Assembly: GCA_003223215.1 (NCBI GenBank)
Contig: QHYH01000114.1
Location: forward strand, 1 to 64,000
DNA length: 64,000 nucleotides
From: Acidobacteriota bacterium
Lineage (GTDB): Bacteria > Acidobacteriota > Terriglobia > Acidiferrales > UBA7541
Direction: 5' to 3'
Shown here: positions 44,065 to 51,983 of the stretch, piece after piece
Layout: each line of letters opens with the position of its first letter
Position numbering within the stretch: position 1 is the stretch's first letter
The notes under the pieces: model-generated
What the model was told of the DNA's origin: nothing
What the model saw: only the letters and a program-made list of their open reading frames with translations
Databases searched by the model: none
Made by a program: the position numbers and the translations under genes

Positions 44065-44775
44065 TTATGAGGCCAATTCCGGGAGGAATTTGAGTGGTAC
44101 CAGCGCGGTCTTGCCGTAATGTTCGCCTTCGAGGATGCGGACAAGGCAACGGGACGCCGTTTCCTGGACTTCTAGAATCCTTACGGATGTCCCTTTGGGG
44201 ACCAAAAACACCTTTTGAGCGGCAATTAGGAGTGACAATCCAACATCGTCGTTTGCGGCATCGAGTTTTTCTCGTTCGGCGGCGGACTCCTCGTTCGAAG
44301 AGACCAAAACGAAAGTTGGTTTACCTTCGGTAGAGACCCGGGCTACGCGCCCGACCGAGATTGAAGCAGCCGCAGACTTTGTATTTGACGGAGAGAGGGG
44401 TGGGGTTGCTTGCGGAGCGGATGATGGCTGCTTGGCTGGCTGCTTAACGGTACCAATAAACCGGTAACCGCGCTTGGGGAGAGTTTCGATGAATCGCGGA
44501 TTCTCCTTGTCATCACACAGCGCCAGGCGCAGCTTCTTGATAGCGGTGTTGAGGCTGTGGTCAAAGTCCACAAAGGTGTCCGCCGGCCAAAGCCGTTTCT
44601 GAAGCTCTTCGCGGGCGACGACTTCTCCCGGATGTTCCAAGAGCATGGCGAGAACCCGAAACGGCTGGTCTTGCAGCCTGATTTTGTGCCCCGCCCTATA
44701 CAGCTCGCCAGCGCGAAGATGCACTTCGTAGGTGTTAAAGCGCACTACATCCGTTGATTGGCTGCCTCGCGTCAC
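44065..44775 (-). CDS. Winged-helix (OmpR/CadC-type) transcriptional regulator with C-terminal SH3-like domain
   Basis: A 236-residue DNA-binding protein. The N-terminal trans_reg_C winged helix covers residues 10-110: QPFRVLAMLLEHPGEVV, LWPADTFVDFDHSLNTAIKK and FIETLPKRGYRFIG. A Pro/Ser-rich linker follows, then a roughly 60-residue segment (FLVPKGTSVRILEVQE..CLVRILEGEHYGKTALVP) that reads like a small SH3-type barrel. There is no receiver domain and no membrane segment, unlike CadC. The target is unknown. Confidence 0.85.
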   Translation of the reverse strand: MTRGSQSTDVVRFNTYEVHLRAGELYRAGHKIRLQDQPFRVLAMLLEHPGEVVAREELQKRLWPADTFVDFDHSLNTAIKKLRLALCDDKENPRFIETLPKRGYRFIGTVKQPAKQPSSAPQATPPLSPSNTKSAAASISVGRVARVSTEGKPTFVLVSSNEESAAEREKLDAANDDVGLSLLIAAQKVFLVPKGTSVRILEVQETASRCLVRILEGEHYGKTALVPLKFLPELAS

Positions 44776-45121
44776 TCAAACCCCTCTGTGTGGGACGAAT
44801 ATAGCACCACGGCACCAAGCCGCGGCACAAGGAGTTCCTCCCGTCCGCCACCCATCATGATTTGTTAGTGCTCCTGGCCGTTCGTTCGCTTCAAAAGACA
44901 CGTAGCTTCGGGCGCGCTGCGTCCTGGGCTGAAGAGTTCGCGTGAGACTCACGACTTTAGGGGCCTCCTGGGGTTTTCGCGAAAAGCAGATCCCTCGCTT
45001 CGCCCAGAATGACACCTAGCGCAAAGCCGCCAAGTCCCGTTTGGTTTGCGACTTACCGTCGCCTTTCAGGCGACGGAGTGATCACGAAAATGGCCCTTTT
45101 CAGGATCAAATCAGAATCACC
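44776..45121. other. Intergenic region upstream of the winged-helix regulator
   Basis: About 350 bases without a credible gene. A 79-codon minus-strand frame beginning MSFWAKRGICFS is only the translation of the dispersed repeat listed at 44978-45013. No convincing promoter is seen for either flank. Confidence 0.6.
44978..45013 (-). repeat. Dispersed intergenic repeat of the 'GAAGCGAGGGATCT' family
   Basis: Read on the minus strand the segment contains GTCATTCTGGGCGAAGCGAG followed by GGATCTGCTTTTCGCG. This is one of the short intergenic repeats that annotation pipelines often mistranslate as small proteins in many bacterial phyla. Function unknown. Confidence 0.65.
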
Positions 45122-45499
45122 ATGACAGGGATGTTGGCGCTGGCCCTTATGGCAGCGACCGAAACGGCGTGAGCGCAGGAGCCCTTGCTCGTGAATATTC
45201 CCTTCGCATCCGCGGCACGGAGGATGGCGCTTCCGGCAGGCGAGTACCGGGTTCAGAAAGTGGCGTATGACTCTTCGGTTTTGTTGATTCAACGTACGGA
45301 CCACGCTGCCGCGACGGTTGTGACGTCGTTCGCGGCGCAGGCCAACGCGAAGCAAGCTCAGTCAAAATTGCTTTTCCATCGCTATCGCAACCGCTACTTC
45401 CTTTCCCAGATCTGGATAGCAGGCTCCGCGCGAGGCAGCGAGCAACGAGATGCCGGAACAGGTCACGATTGTTGCCCGCCTCATCGTACCCAAGCCTAG
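45122..45499 (+). pseudogene. Decayed gene for a small secreted protein
   Basis: ATG 45122 opens a signal-peptide-like MTGMLALALMAATETA, interrupted by TGA at 45170-45172. The same frame continues AQEPLLVNIPFASAARRM, PAGEYRVQKVAYDSSVLLIQ and RYFLSQIWIAGSARG before drifting. The expected ending, PEQVTIVARLIVPKP, is found in the +1 frame from 45450, so there is also a frameshift or deletion near 45440. I recall intact Acidobacterial relatives of about 140 residues with this LPAGEYRV..LSQIW pattern. A start at TTG 45185 would give only a fragment. Confidence 0.65.
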
Positions 45500-45624
45500 T
45501 TCCCTTCCAGAACGAGGGCGGCAACCCCACGGGAATCCGGAGAAGCCCCTTCCGGATTCCCGTTTGTTTCTTCATCTGTATGCTTCCACCAAATCGGCAG
45601 TCATTGACAAGTCCAGAGAGAACA

Positions 45625-46080
45625 TCATTTTTCTGCGCGGGCCAAGTACAAACAACCGAGGAGCGCAAAGACAAGCGCTCCAACGCCCATGAACAGCGCA
45701 CTTTGACTTAACGCACCCGCCGGCCAAATCTCATGCTCTGAGAGAGCAGCCATAGCCGATTCAATGTGGCCTGGCGCGAATACTATCCAGAGTCCTGCCG
45801 CAGCCACGCTCCAGTAACTGACCTTCCTGACTAGCGAAATCGACCGGGTCGCTCGTTCCACGGCCATTTGCTTGCTCGCAAGTTGTGCCTTCCACCAGAG
45901 AAAGTCGGGGTCAGGCAGCACAGCGGCAGCTCGCTGGTCTGTCAGCAAGAATTGCGATACCGCCACCGTGTCTGCGCAAATCGCGCAAGTGGCCACATGC
46001 TTCGCAAGGTCAGCATCCCAAGCGCCGCGACGCAAGGACTCGATGATTTCCGTTTGCTTTTCGCAAGAAAATCGGTTCAT
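45625..46080 (-). CDS. Anti-sigma factor-like zinc-finger membrane protein
   Basis: A 151-residue protein beginning with an anti-sigma zinc motif, His-x3-Cys-x2-Cys (KHVATCAIC) with an upstream Cys in FSCEKQ. It has two transmembrane segments (about residues 88-105 and 125-147). Its gene starts two bases after the ECF sigma gene on the same strand, the usual layout for a sigma factor and its membrane-bound inhibitor. Confidence 0.83.
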   Translation of the reverse strand: MNRFSCEKQTEIIESLRRGAWDADLAKHVATCAICADTVAVSQFLLTDQRAAAVLPDPDFLWWKAQLASKQMAVERATRSISLVRKVSYWSVAAAGLWIVFAPGHIESAMAALSEHEIWPAGALSQSALFMGVGALVFALLGCLYLARAEK

Positions 46081-46082
46081 GG

Positions 46083-46658
46083 CTACGCTTTGCCTCCCAT
46101 TCGCGAACGCTCCCCCAGCATGCTCGCCAATTCGCGGCGCGCGCGAAATAGCAACACGCGAATACTCGCTACCTTTAGTCCCGTCAGGCGAGCAATCTCT
46201 CTGTGGTCGAAGCCTTCCACATGGGCGAGCCAGAGCAGCTGACGATCACGGGGTTTTAAGTGCTCAAAAGCCTGGCGGACATCCGTGCGCGTTTCAGCAT
46301 CACGTGCACAGGGTTGAGCGGCGGCGCTCACGGTGTCGGGAACTTCTCTCGTGCGCCATCGATCACGCAACAGATTCGTGGCAATCTTGAAGAGATAACT
46401 CCTGCTTTCTGCCGCATTCATTTCCGGCAACTTGGCCGCCAGAAAACGGCAGTAACTCTCCTGCAGCAAATCATCCGCAACGTCTCGGCGTCGCGATACC
46501 CGCAGAAGATAGGCCCACAGCGAACGGTTGGTCCGGCCGTAGAAAACGCGGAAGGCCTCCCGGTTCAGGGTCGGCTGGGCGGCCGGGCACCCAAGCGAGT
46601 CGGCCGCGGGCTCCGCAAGCTCGATGCTAGCCGAGCGAACTTGTGGCCAAATACGCAT
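46083..46658 (-). CDS. ECF-type RNA polymerase sigma factor
   Basis: A 191-residue sigma70-family factor. Region 2 is YLLRVSRRRDVADDLLQESYCRF (given here in parts: DVADDLLQES is the core) and region 4 has LKPRDRQLLWLAHVEG with a helix-turn-helix DHREIARLTGLKVASIRVLL. It is followed by the zinc-finger anti-sigma gene and preceded, three bases away, by a small membrane protein gene, so the three form one unit. Confidence 0.9.
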   Translation of the reverse strand: MRIWPQVRSASIELAEPAADSLGCPAAQPTLNREAFRVFYGRTNRSLWAYLLRVSRRRDVADDLLQESYCRFLAAKLPEMNAAESRSYLFKIATNLLRDRWRTREVPDTVSAAAQPCARDAETRTDVRQAFEHLKPRDRQLLWLAHVEGFDHREIARLTGLKVASIRVLLFRARRELASMLGERSRMGGKA

Positions 46659-46661
46659 GCA

Positions 46662-47111
46662 TCACGGACGGTGCTCGGTGCTCTCGGTCAGCAACCCGAA
46701 CGACTTCGACAGGTAGTAGGACAAGGCCGCCGACAGTCCGAAACCGACGCCCAGGCTGAGAAGGATGGTGCCGAATACGAGGAAGCCTTCTTCGGCGCCG
46801 TATATTCTGCCGCGCAGAAACAAGAGCGCGAAGGCAAGCAAGATAAGAACCACGCTGGCCTGTGCCGCACCCAGAATCCGTCGATAGGGCGTCCTTTGTT
46901 CCATGGTCAGGGATTCCAAGAAGCGTTTCCCCGCGTCGCTCTGGACATAGGCCAGCAATTCCTGGCCGGAGCCAAACTTTTCGAGTAGCTTGGTTTGCAG
47001 CCCTGCTTGCAACTGCGTGGTTTTGTAACGGCGGATCGTCGAGAATATGGTCCAAATCACAAATCCTATCAAGCTGAAGAGAATCGGAAAGAGGATAACT
47101 TCCTCGGACAT
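46662..47111 (-). CDS. Small membrane protein, first gene of the ECF sigma unit
   Basis: A 149-residue protein with three predicted membrane segments (about residues 4-22, 85-100 and 112-132) around a polar middle, QTKLLEKFGSGQELLAYVQS. I do not recognise a characterised family; similar proteins sit near ECF sigma genes in Acidobacteria as I recall. ATG 47111 is preferred because AAGGAG lies seven bases upstream; the frame opens 18 codons earlier. It could sense or transmit the signal for the sigma factor, but this is inferred from position. Confidence 0.72.
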   Translation of the reverse strand: MSEEVILFPILFSLIGFVIWTIFSTIRRYKTTQLQAGLQTKLLEKFGSGQELLAYVQSDAGKRFLESLTMEQRTPYRRILGAAQASVVLILLAFALLFLRGRIYGAEEGFLVFGTILLSLGVGFGLSAALSYYLSKSFGLLTESTEHRP

Positions 47112-47465
47112 GGTTAGCTCCTTGTTTAGTGCCAGGTTGCACGTGAACCTCGGTTGCTCGTCCACCCCTTATAACGCCTGAAGGGGAAAATGGTTAACAG
47201 AACCGGGGCTCAAGCCGGGTGTGGCCGCACGAGAAGAGCTATCACCACGTATGTCCCCGGGACGGCGATGGCAAAGCTTGAGGGGAAAGGGGTTGCGGGA
47301 GGAGCAAGGGCATCGTCGAAATGATTCCCGGTTTCATGTGTCTGCAATTCCGACGCGCCAAAATCCACATTCACCTTCATTCACCTTACTCCGCCTTCCC
47401 AGGGAATCTCCTTAGGCGTAAGCTGTCGCGAGGTTTCGGAGAAACATCCCAGTCGGGAGGCAGTT
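47112..47465. promoter_or_regulatory. Divergent intergenic region with a promoter candidate for the sigma unit
   Basis: 354 bases between divergent genes. On the minus strand TTAACC (47197-47192), 17 bases and TTATAA (47174-47169) could drive the small membrane protein/sigma/anti-sigma unit. On the plus side GGAGG (47456-47460) is the ribosome site of the propeller gene. ATTCACCTT occurs twice near 47380 with no evident meaning. Confidence 0.35.
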
Positions 47466-48599
47466 ATGAAAGCAAGCTGGCGAGAGATTATGTGGACTTA
47501 CGGCCAATTGGCGGTGGCCCTGGCGGCGGGGGCCGTGGTGCTGGGCGCGGCGATCGTGTCACCGCGCACGGCGGCGGGAAACAAAGAGAGCACGATAGAT
47601 CGTGCCCTTACAACAGATGGAAAAACCGCCGGCACACACGCCGGCGCTACCAAAGAAACCGGGAGCGGTGTTGGCGAGCTGAAGGTCAGCATCAAGGAGT
47701 GGGATGTGCCAACCAGAGGAGCGCATCCCCACGATCCCGCCGTCGGCATGGACGGTGCGCTGTGGTTCACCGAACAGATGCAAAACAAAATCGGACGGCT
47801 CGATCCGGGAAGTGGCGCGTTCAAGGAATTTCCCTTGAAGGTGGACAACTCTGGTCCGCACGGCCTGGTTGCCGATTCTGCGGGCAATATCTGGTTTACA
47901 GGAAACTTTGCTCATTACATCGGTAAGCTCGACCCGCAAACTGGCGAAGTCAAGGACTACAAAATGCCCGACAAGAAGGCCGAAGATCCGCACTCGTTGG
48001 TTTTTGACTCCGACGGCATCCTTTGGTTCACCGTGCAAGTCGGTAATTTTGTCGGGCGGCTGGATCCCGGAAGCGGAAAGGTCGAGTTACAAACGGTTCC
48101 GACGGGCAACGCTCACCCCTACGGAATTCAGGTCAACAGCCAAGGCGTGCCATTCTTCTGTGAATTCTTTACCAACAAGCTCGCCAGCATCGATCCCAAG
48201 ACGATGGCCATCCGGGAGTATCCCCTGCCGGAAGGAGTGCGCCCCCGAAGAATGGCCATCGACGCGGAAGACCGCGTCTACTTCACGGATTTCGAGCGCG
48301 GGCATCTGGGCCGCCTGGACCCCAAGACCGGCGACGTAAAAATGTGGAATTCACCCGGCGGTCCGACATCGAATCCGTACGGCATCGCCATCACGCCTGA
48401 CGGGATGGTTTGGTACAGCGAATCCGGGGTGAAACCGAACACGATGATCCGCTTCGATCCCAAGGCAGAAACCATGGCCCGCACCGAAATTCCCTCCGGC
48501 GGCGGAACGGTACGCAATATGGCTGCAACGGCAGACGGACGGGTGTATATTGCTTGCAGCGGAGTGAACAAAGTGGGTGTGGTCGTACCTGCCCGCTAA
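47466..48599 (+). CDS. Virginiamycin B lyase-like beta-propeller protein
   Basis: A 377-residue exported protein. A hydrophobic N-terminal helix (residues 12-32) acts as signal or anchor. From residue 75, seven or so repeats of the GxxWFT type follow (DGALWFTEQMQNKIGRLDP, GNIWFTGNFAHYIGKLDP, DGILWFTVQVGNFVGRLDP, DGMVWYSESG), as in Vgb, which linearises streptogramin B. Most family members outside antibiotic clusters are of unknown function, so resistance should not be assumed. GGAGG precedes the start. Confidence 0.85.
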   Translation: MKASWREIMWTYGQLAVALAAGAVVLGAAIVSPRTAAGNKESTIDRALTTDGKTAGTHAGATKETGSGVGELKVSIKEWDVPTRGAHPHDPAVGMDGALWFTEQMQNKIGRLDPGSGAFKEFPLKVDNSGPHGLVADSAGNIWFTGNFAHYIGKLDPQTGEVKDYKMPDKKAEDPHSLVFDSDGILWFTVQVGNFVGRLDPGSGKVELQTVPTGNAHPYGIQVNSQGVPFFCEFFTNKLASIDPKTMAIREYPLPEGVRPRRMAIDAEDRVYFTDFERGHLGRLDPKTGDVKMWNSPGGPTSNPYGIAITPDGMVWYSESGVKPNTMIRFDPKAETMARTEIPSGGGTVRNMAATADGRVYIACSGVNKVGVVVPAR

Positions 48600-48641
48600 C
48601 CGCCCTTCCAAGGCAGCACCTCATTTGCCGAGGAGGAACCG

Positions 48642-48818
48642 ATGTCCGGACCAGCCGTTAAGCCGCAGGAACAAACCTGTCAGGGCATTTCGCGCGTAGA
48701 CGAACCCTGCGACAAAGTCGCTCAGCAATATTGCGAGCGCTGCAGCCAGTGGTTCTGCCGCACGCATTTCCCCGACCCCGAGTGGCATCCCTGCGCACCC
48801 GAGCAGGGCCACGTCTGA
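48642..48818 (+). CDS. 58-residue Cys/His-rich zinc-binding protein
   Basis: A very small gene with a strong ribosome site (AGGAGG, six bases before ATG). The product has six cysteines and three histidines: CQGISR, EPCDKV, YCERCSQWFCRTHF and EWHPC. The Cys-x2-Cys..Cys-x2-His spacing resembles B-box or AN1-type zinc fingers. It lies 42 bases after the propeller gene and may be co-transcribed. The function is unknown; a binding role is all that can be said. Confidence 0.7.
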   Translation: MSGPAVKPQEQTCQGISRVDEPCDKVAQQYCERCSQWFCRTHFPDPEWHPCAPEQGHV

Positions 48819-48910
48819 AAATTCCTTCAGGGCCCGCCGAACCTCATCTATGCATCGGCCTGCCAAGCCCGCGCGAACGTAGGCAAATTGAACAAGCACA
48901 GAACGTCTCG

Positions 48911-48950
48911 ATTCTTGACGCAAACGAAGACATTCGTTAGCGTCAAGAAT
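48911..48950. repeat. 40-base near-perfect palindrome
   Basis: The left arm (48911-48928, starting ATTCTTGACGC and ending AACGAA) and right arm (48933-48950) are 18 bases each, pairing with a single mismatch around a four-base loop GACA. There is no T-run on either side, so it is not an ordinary intrinsic terminator. It lies 94 bases before the SAM hydrolase start. Confidence 0.85.
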
Positions 48951-49044
48951 GCGGAGCGCGTTACTGCGCGCGGGTGAACCGCGCGACGCGAGGAACGCGT
49001 CTTCGCAAGCGCGAATCGCGCAACTTCGCTGACGAGAGAGCTCC

Positions 49045-49839
49045 TTGGCCAACGCGATCATCACTCTGACGACGGACTACGGTACGAGCGACCATCTGGC
49101 CGGCACGCTGAAGGGCGTCATTCTCAAGATCAATCCCGACGCGACCATCGTGGACGTCACTCACAACGTCACGCCGTTTGACCTGCTCGACGGCGCGCTG
49201 GCGATTGGCTCGGCATATTCCTATTTTCCGCCGAAGACCGTTCACGTCGTCGTCGTCGATCCCGGCGTCGGTACCGAGCGACGGCCGCTGCTGGTCAGCG
49301 CGGGCAATCAATACTTCGTCGCGCCGGACAATGGCGTTCTCTCCGTGGTCTATGAACGCGAAGCGGAGGGCCTGGTGGTGCGCCACGCCAACGCCGAACA
49401 CTATTACTTGCAGCCGGTCAGCAAGACGTTTCATGGCCGCGACATTTTCGCGCCCGTGGCGGCGTGGCTCACGAAAAACTGGCAGAGCTCGAGCATGGGC
49501 GAGCAAATTGAGGATTACAAGCGCTTCGCCCTTCCCCGTCCCAAACCAGCCGATGGCGCTCTCAAGGGTGTCATCCTGCGCGCCGATACGTTTGGCAACT
49601 TGATCACCAATTTCCGCCAGGAGGATTTGCCGGAGAGCGCCCTGAGCGGCGGCGCCATCCAGTTGCAAGCCGGAACCCAGGCGGTTACTCGCTTCGTCGA
49701 AACGTTTGCGCAGGGCAACGGCGCTGAGCCGTTTGCGTATCTCGGCTCCGGCGGCTTCATCGAAATTGGCCTCAACAGAGGCAATGCCGCCCGTACTCTG
49801 GGCCTAAACCGCGGCACCCCCGTCATCCTCACCAAATAG
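49045..49839 (+). CDS. SAM hydroxide adenosyltransferase (SAM hydrolase, DUF62 family)
   Basis: A 264-residue enzyme that splits S-adenosylmethionine into adenosine and methionine using hydroxide, related to fluorinase and chlorinase. Family motifs are ITLTTDYGTSDHLAGTLKGV at the N-terminus, VVVDPGVGTERRPLLV near residue 70, KTFHGRDIFAPVAAWL near residue 127 and ADTFGNLITNF near residue 180. The start is TTG, with GAGAGAG as a possible ribosome site; relatives begin at the same point. The halogenase-specific loop was not evident to me. Confidence 0.88.
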   Translation: MANAIITLTTDYGTSDHLAGTLKGVILKINPDATIVDVTHNVTPFDLLDGALAIGSAYSYFPPKTVHVVVVDPGVGTERRPLLVSAGNQYFVAPDNGVLSVVYEREAEGLVVRHANAEHYYLQPVSKTFHGRDIFAPVAAWLTKNWQSSSMGEQIEDYKRFALPRPKPADGALKGVILRADTFGNLITNFRQEDLPESALSGGAIQLQAGTQAVTRFVETFAQGNGAEPFAYLGSGGFIEIGLNRGNAARTLGLNRGTPVILTK

Positions 49840-49898
49840 ATCCCCGGCAGCCCTAGCGCCGCCCTCAGCCGCCGCTTCGCGCCTCGTTGGGGAGTCTC

Positions 49899-51983
49899 TC
49901 AAGCTGACGGGTGTTTGAGAATCTCAGCTAGCTCATGCAGCCGAGTCGAATCCGCCGGGCTTTTCGCCGTGGCCGCGTCTTTTTCCAACGATGGCGCCAT
50001 GCCCTTTAACTTCGCCACTTTGCTTCGGCTCAGGTGCGAACTCTCTGCGCTTTGCATGGCCTGCCGTAGCGCGGCGATTTGTTGTGCGGGCAAAGCCGCG
50101 GACCGTTCCAATTGATCGACATAGGCCTTCGCCACGACCAGTTTTGCGGGCCACGCGATCTTTTGCTGATTCTGCACATTCAACTCCGCCACGCGAACCG
50201 TCTTGGCCGCATCGATCTCGTTCTGCGTCAGGAACTTGCTCGGCGACAATTCAAACACGTCCAGGCCGCGCGCAATCTCCGAACCGTAGATGTAGCCGTT
50301 GTACCAATAGGCCGACCACTCGCCGCCGAGCACCAGCATCTTCGATTCAACCGGCCCACGGTCGAAGTAGGCAATCTCGAAAGGGTTCTCCGGATCGGTG
50401 AAGTCCATCACCGACACGCCGCCCTGATACCACCCCTGCACCTCAATATCGCGGCCGGGAATCGGAACGAGCGAGCCATTGTGCGCAACGCAATTCTCGG
50501 TGTCGCCCTGGGCGGCGGGCATCTTGTAGTAGTTCGCGAAACTCAGCTTGTCGTCCTTCAGATGAAAGATGGCATCGGCGCCCCACTTGTTCGGATCGTT
50601 TGGCCGGCAGCGCGCGCCCAGTCCCCCGCCCCACTCGTCGGTAAACACGACTTTGTCCCCATTGTTCGAGAACGAAGCCGAGTGCCAATAGGAATAGTTC
50701 GGGTCGTTCACCGCATCGACGCGCTTTGGATGCACCGGGTCCTTGATGTCCAGCACAATTCCGTTTCCGGAGCACGCGCCCGCTGCCAACCCAATTGCCG
50801 AGTACACGGTGATGTCGTGGCACTGGTCTGTGTCCTTCGGTTTCTCTGCGCCTTTCCTGCCGTGAGTGCCCCCGTTATTCAGGCCGTTCATCGCACCGGT
50901 TCGCGGATCGATGAACAAGCGCGGGCTGGACACGACCTTTGCCTCTTGCGGCGCAGCCAGCGGAACCTTAATCACTTCAATGCGAAACAGCGCCGTATTC
51001 GGGTCCTTGTCCGGCGCTTCGCCAGAACAGCCCGGCAGTTCTTCCGGCTGACGCACAAACGAGGTGCCCGAGACGTAGATATAAGCGTTGTCTTTGTCGT
51101 TTGGATCCAGCACCAGAGTGTGCGTGTGCGATCCGCGGCATGTCTGCACTGCCGCCACCTGTTTCGGGTTGCGGATGTCGGAAATGTCGAAGATTCTCAC
51201 GCCGCGGAAACGCTCCTTTTGCGCTGCCGGAATGCGAGGTTTCCTTTCTTTGTCCTTGTCTTCGCCTGCCGGCGGCGGAGGCTCCGGCGGAAATCCTTGG
51301 ACGCCGCAATCCAGCCGTCCATTCGGCATCTCGACCGACATGAACAGCAGGTTCTTGTACACCGACACGTCGCCCTGCCCGCCAGGACACACCATGGAAG
51401 TCACCAACCTCGCGCTCGAAGGATCAGAAATGTCAAAGATGTTCACGCCATAAAAGTTTCCCAGAAACAGGTGGTTGCCCTGGAACGCGATGTCCGAGTT
51501 CCCGAAAGCCAGCTGTGCGATCGCCAGATGCATTTCCTTCGGAATCTTTGCTGTCATGTTGCCGATGCCCATTTGGCCGATCACCTTCTGGACTTTCGGA
51601 TCATCGGGATCACTGGCGCCCAGTTGAAATGCGTCGGGCTTCCTGACCAGCGCCAGGTGCTTCATGCCCATCGTGGCTTCGCCGGCGTCATACAACCCCG
51701 GCGCCAGCTTGGCGCGCGGATCGTTCACATCGGAGCCAGTCATCCCCGGCGGGAGCGCCGGTGCGGGTTCGGGAGCAAAGGGATTCGCGTTCTCGTCGTC
51801 CCCGTTCTGCTTTTCCTGATCTTTATCTTTGTCCTTGTCCGCGGATTGCTGTGAGGTCGCGTGAGCCGGCGGAGGGGTTCGAGGCGTTTGGCCTTGCGCC
51901 TGTGCCTCGACTCGGCTCACACAGAAACAGAAAAAGAGTGCCGCCACCACCATACGAAAAGAACCTTCGGCCAATCGGTTCAT
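49899..51983 (-). CDS. Secreted LVIVD-repeat protein
   Basis: A 694-residue exported protein. A signal peptide ends near VEAQA, then comes a charged Pro/Lys/Asp linker (residues 30-75). The body contains LVIVD-type propeller repeats: YGVNIFDISDPSSARLV, RGVRIFDISDIRNPKQVA, GIVLDIKDPVHPKRVDA and GGVSVMDFTDPENPFEIA. A C-terminal helical region of about 100 residues follows. The role of LVIVD proteins is not established; a beta-propeller at the cell surface is expected. Its start overlaps the stop of the DUF305 gene as ATGA, so the two are coupled. Confidence 0.85.
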   Translation of the reverse strand: MNRLAEGSFRMVVAALFFCFCVSRVEAQAQGQTPRTPPPAHATSQQSADKDKDKDQEKQNGDDENANPFAPEPAPALPPGMTGSDVNDPRAKLAPGLYDAGEATMGMKHLALVRKPDAFQLGASDPDDPKVQKVIGQMGIGNMTAKIPKEMHLAIAQLAFGNSDIAFQGNHLFLGNFYGVNIFDISDPSSARLVTSMVCPGGQGDVSVYKNLLFMSVEMPNGRLDCGVQGFPPEPPPPAGEDKDKERKPRIPAAQKERFRGVRIFDISDIRNPKQVAAVQTCRGSHTHTLVLDPNDKDNAYIYVSGTSFVRQPEELPGCSGEAPDKDPNTALFRIEVIKVPLAAPQEAKVVSSPRLFIDPRTGAMNGLNNGGTHGRKGAEKPKDTDQCHDITVYSAIGLAAGACSGNGIVLDIKDPVHPKRVDAVNDPNYSYWHSASFSNNGDKVVFTDEWGGGLGARCRPNDPNKWGADAIFHLKDDKLSFANYYKMPAAQGDTENCVAHNGSLVPIPGRDIEVQGWYQGGVSVMDFTDPENPFEIAYFDRGPVESKMLVLGGEWSAYWYNGYIYGSEIARGLDVFELSPSKFLTQNEIDAAKTVRVAELNVQNQQKIAWPAKLVVAKAYVDQLERSAALPAQQIAALRQAMQSAESSHLSRSKVAKLKGMAPSLEKDAATAKSPADSTRLHELAEILKHPSA

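Noticed and set aside
44776-45015. A 79-residue frame beginning MSFWAKRGICFS
   Set aside because: This is the usual mistranslation of a dispersed intergenic repeat, not a protein.
47466-48599. Streptogramin resistance gene (virginiamycin B lyase)
   Set aside because: Only the propeller fold is supported; the protein has an extra N-terminal anchor and no resistance context.
50079-51854. A 591-codon plus-strand frame opposite the LVIVD-repeat gene
   Set aside because: Antisense shadow: no ribosome site, His/Arg-rich composition, and the minus strand encodes a recognisable protein with a signal peptide.
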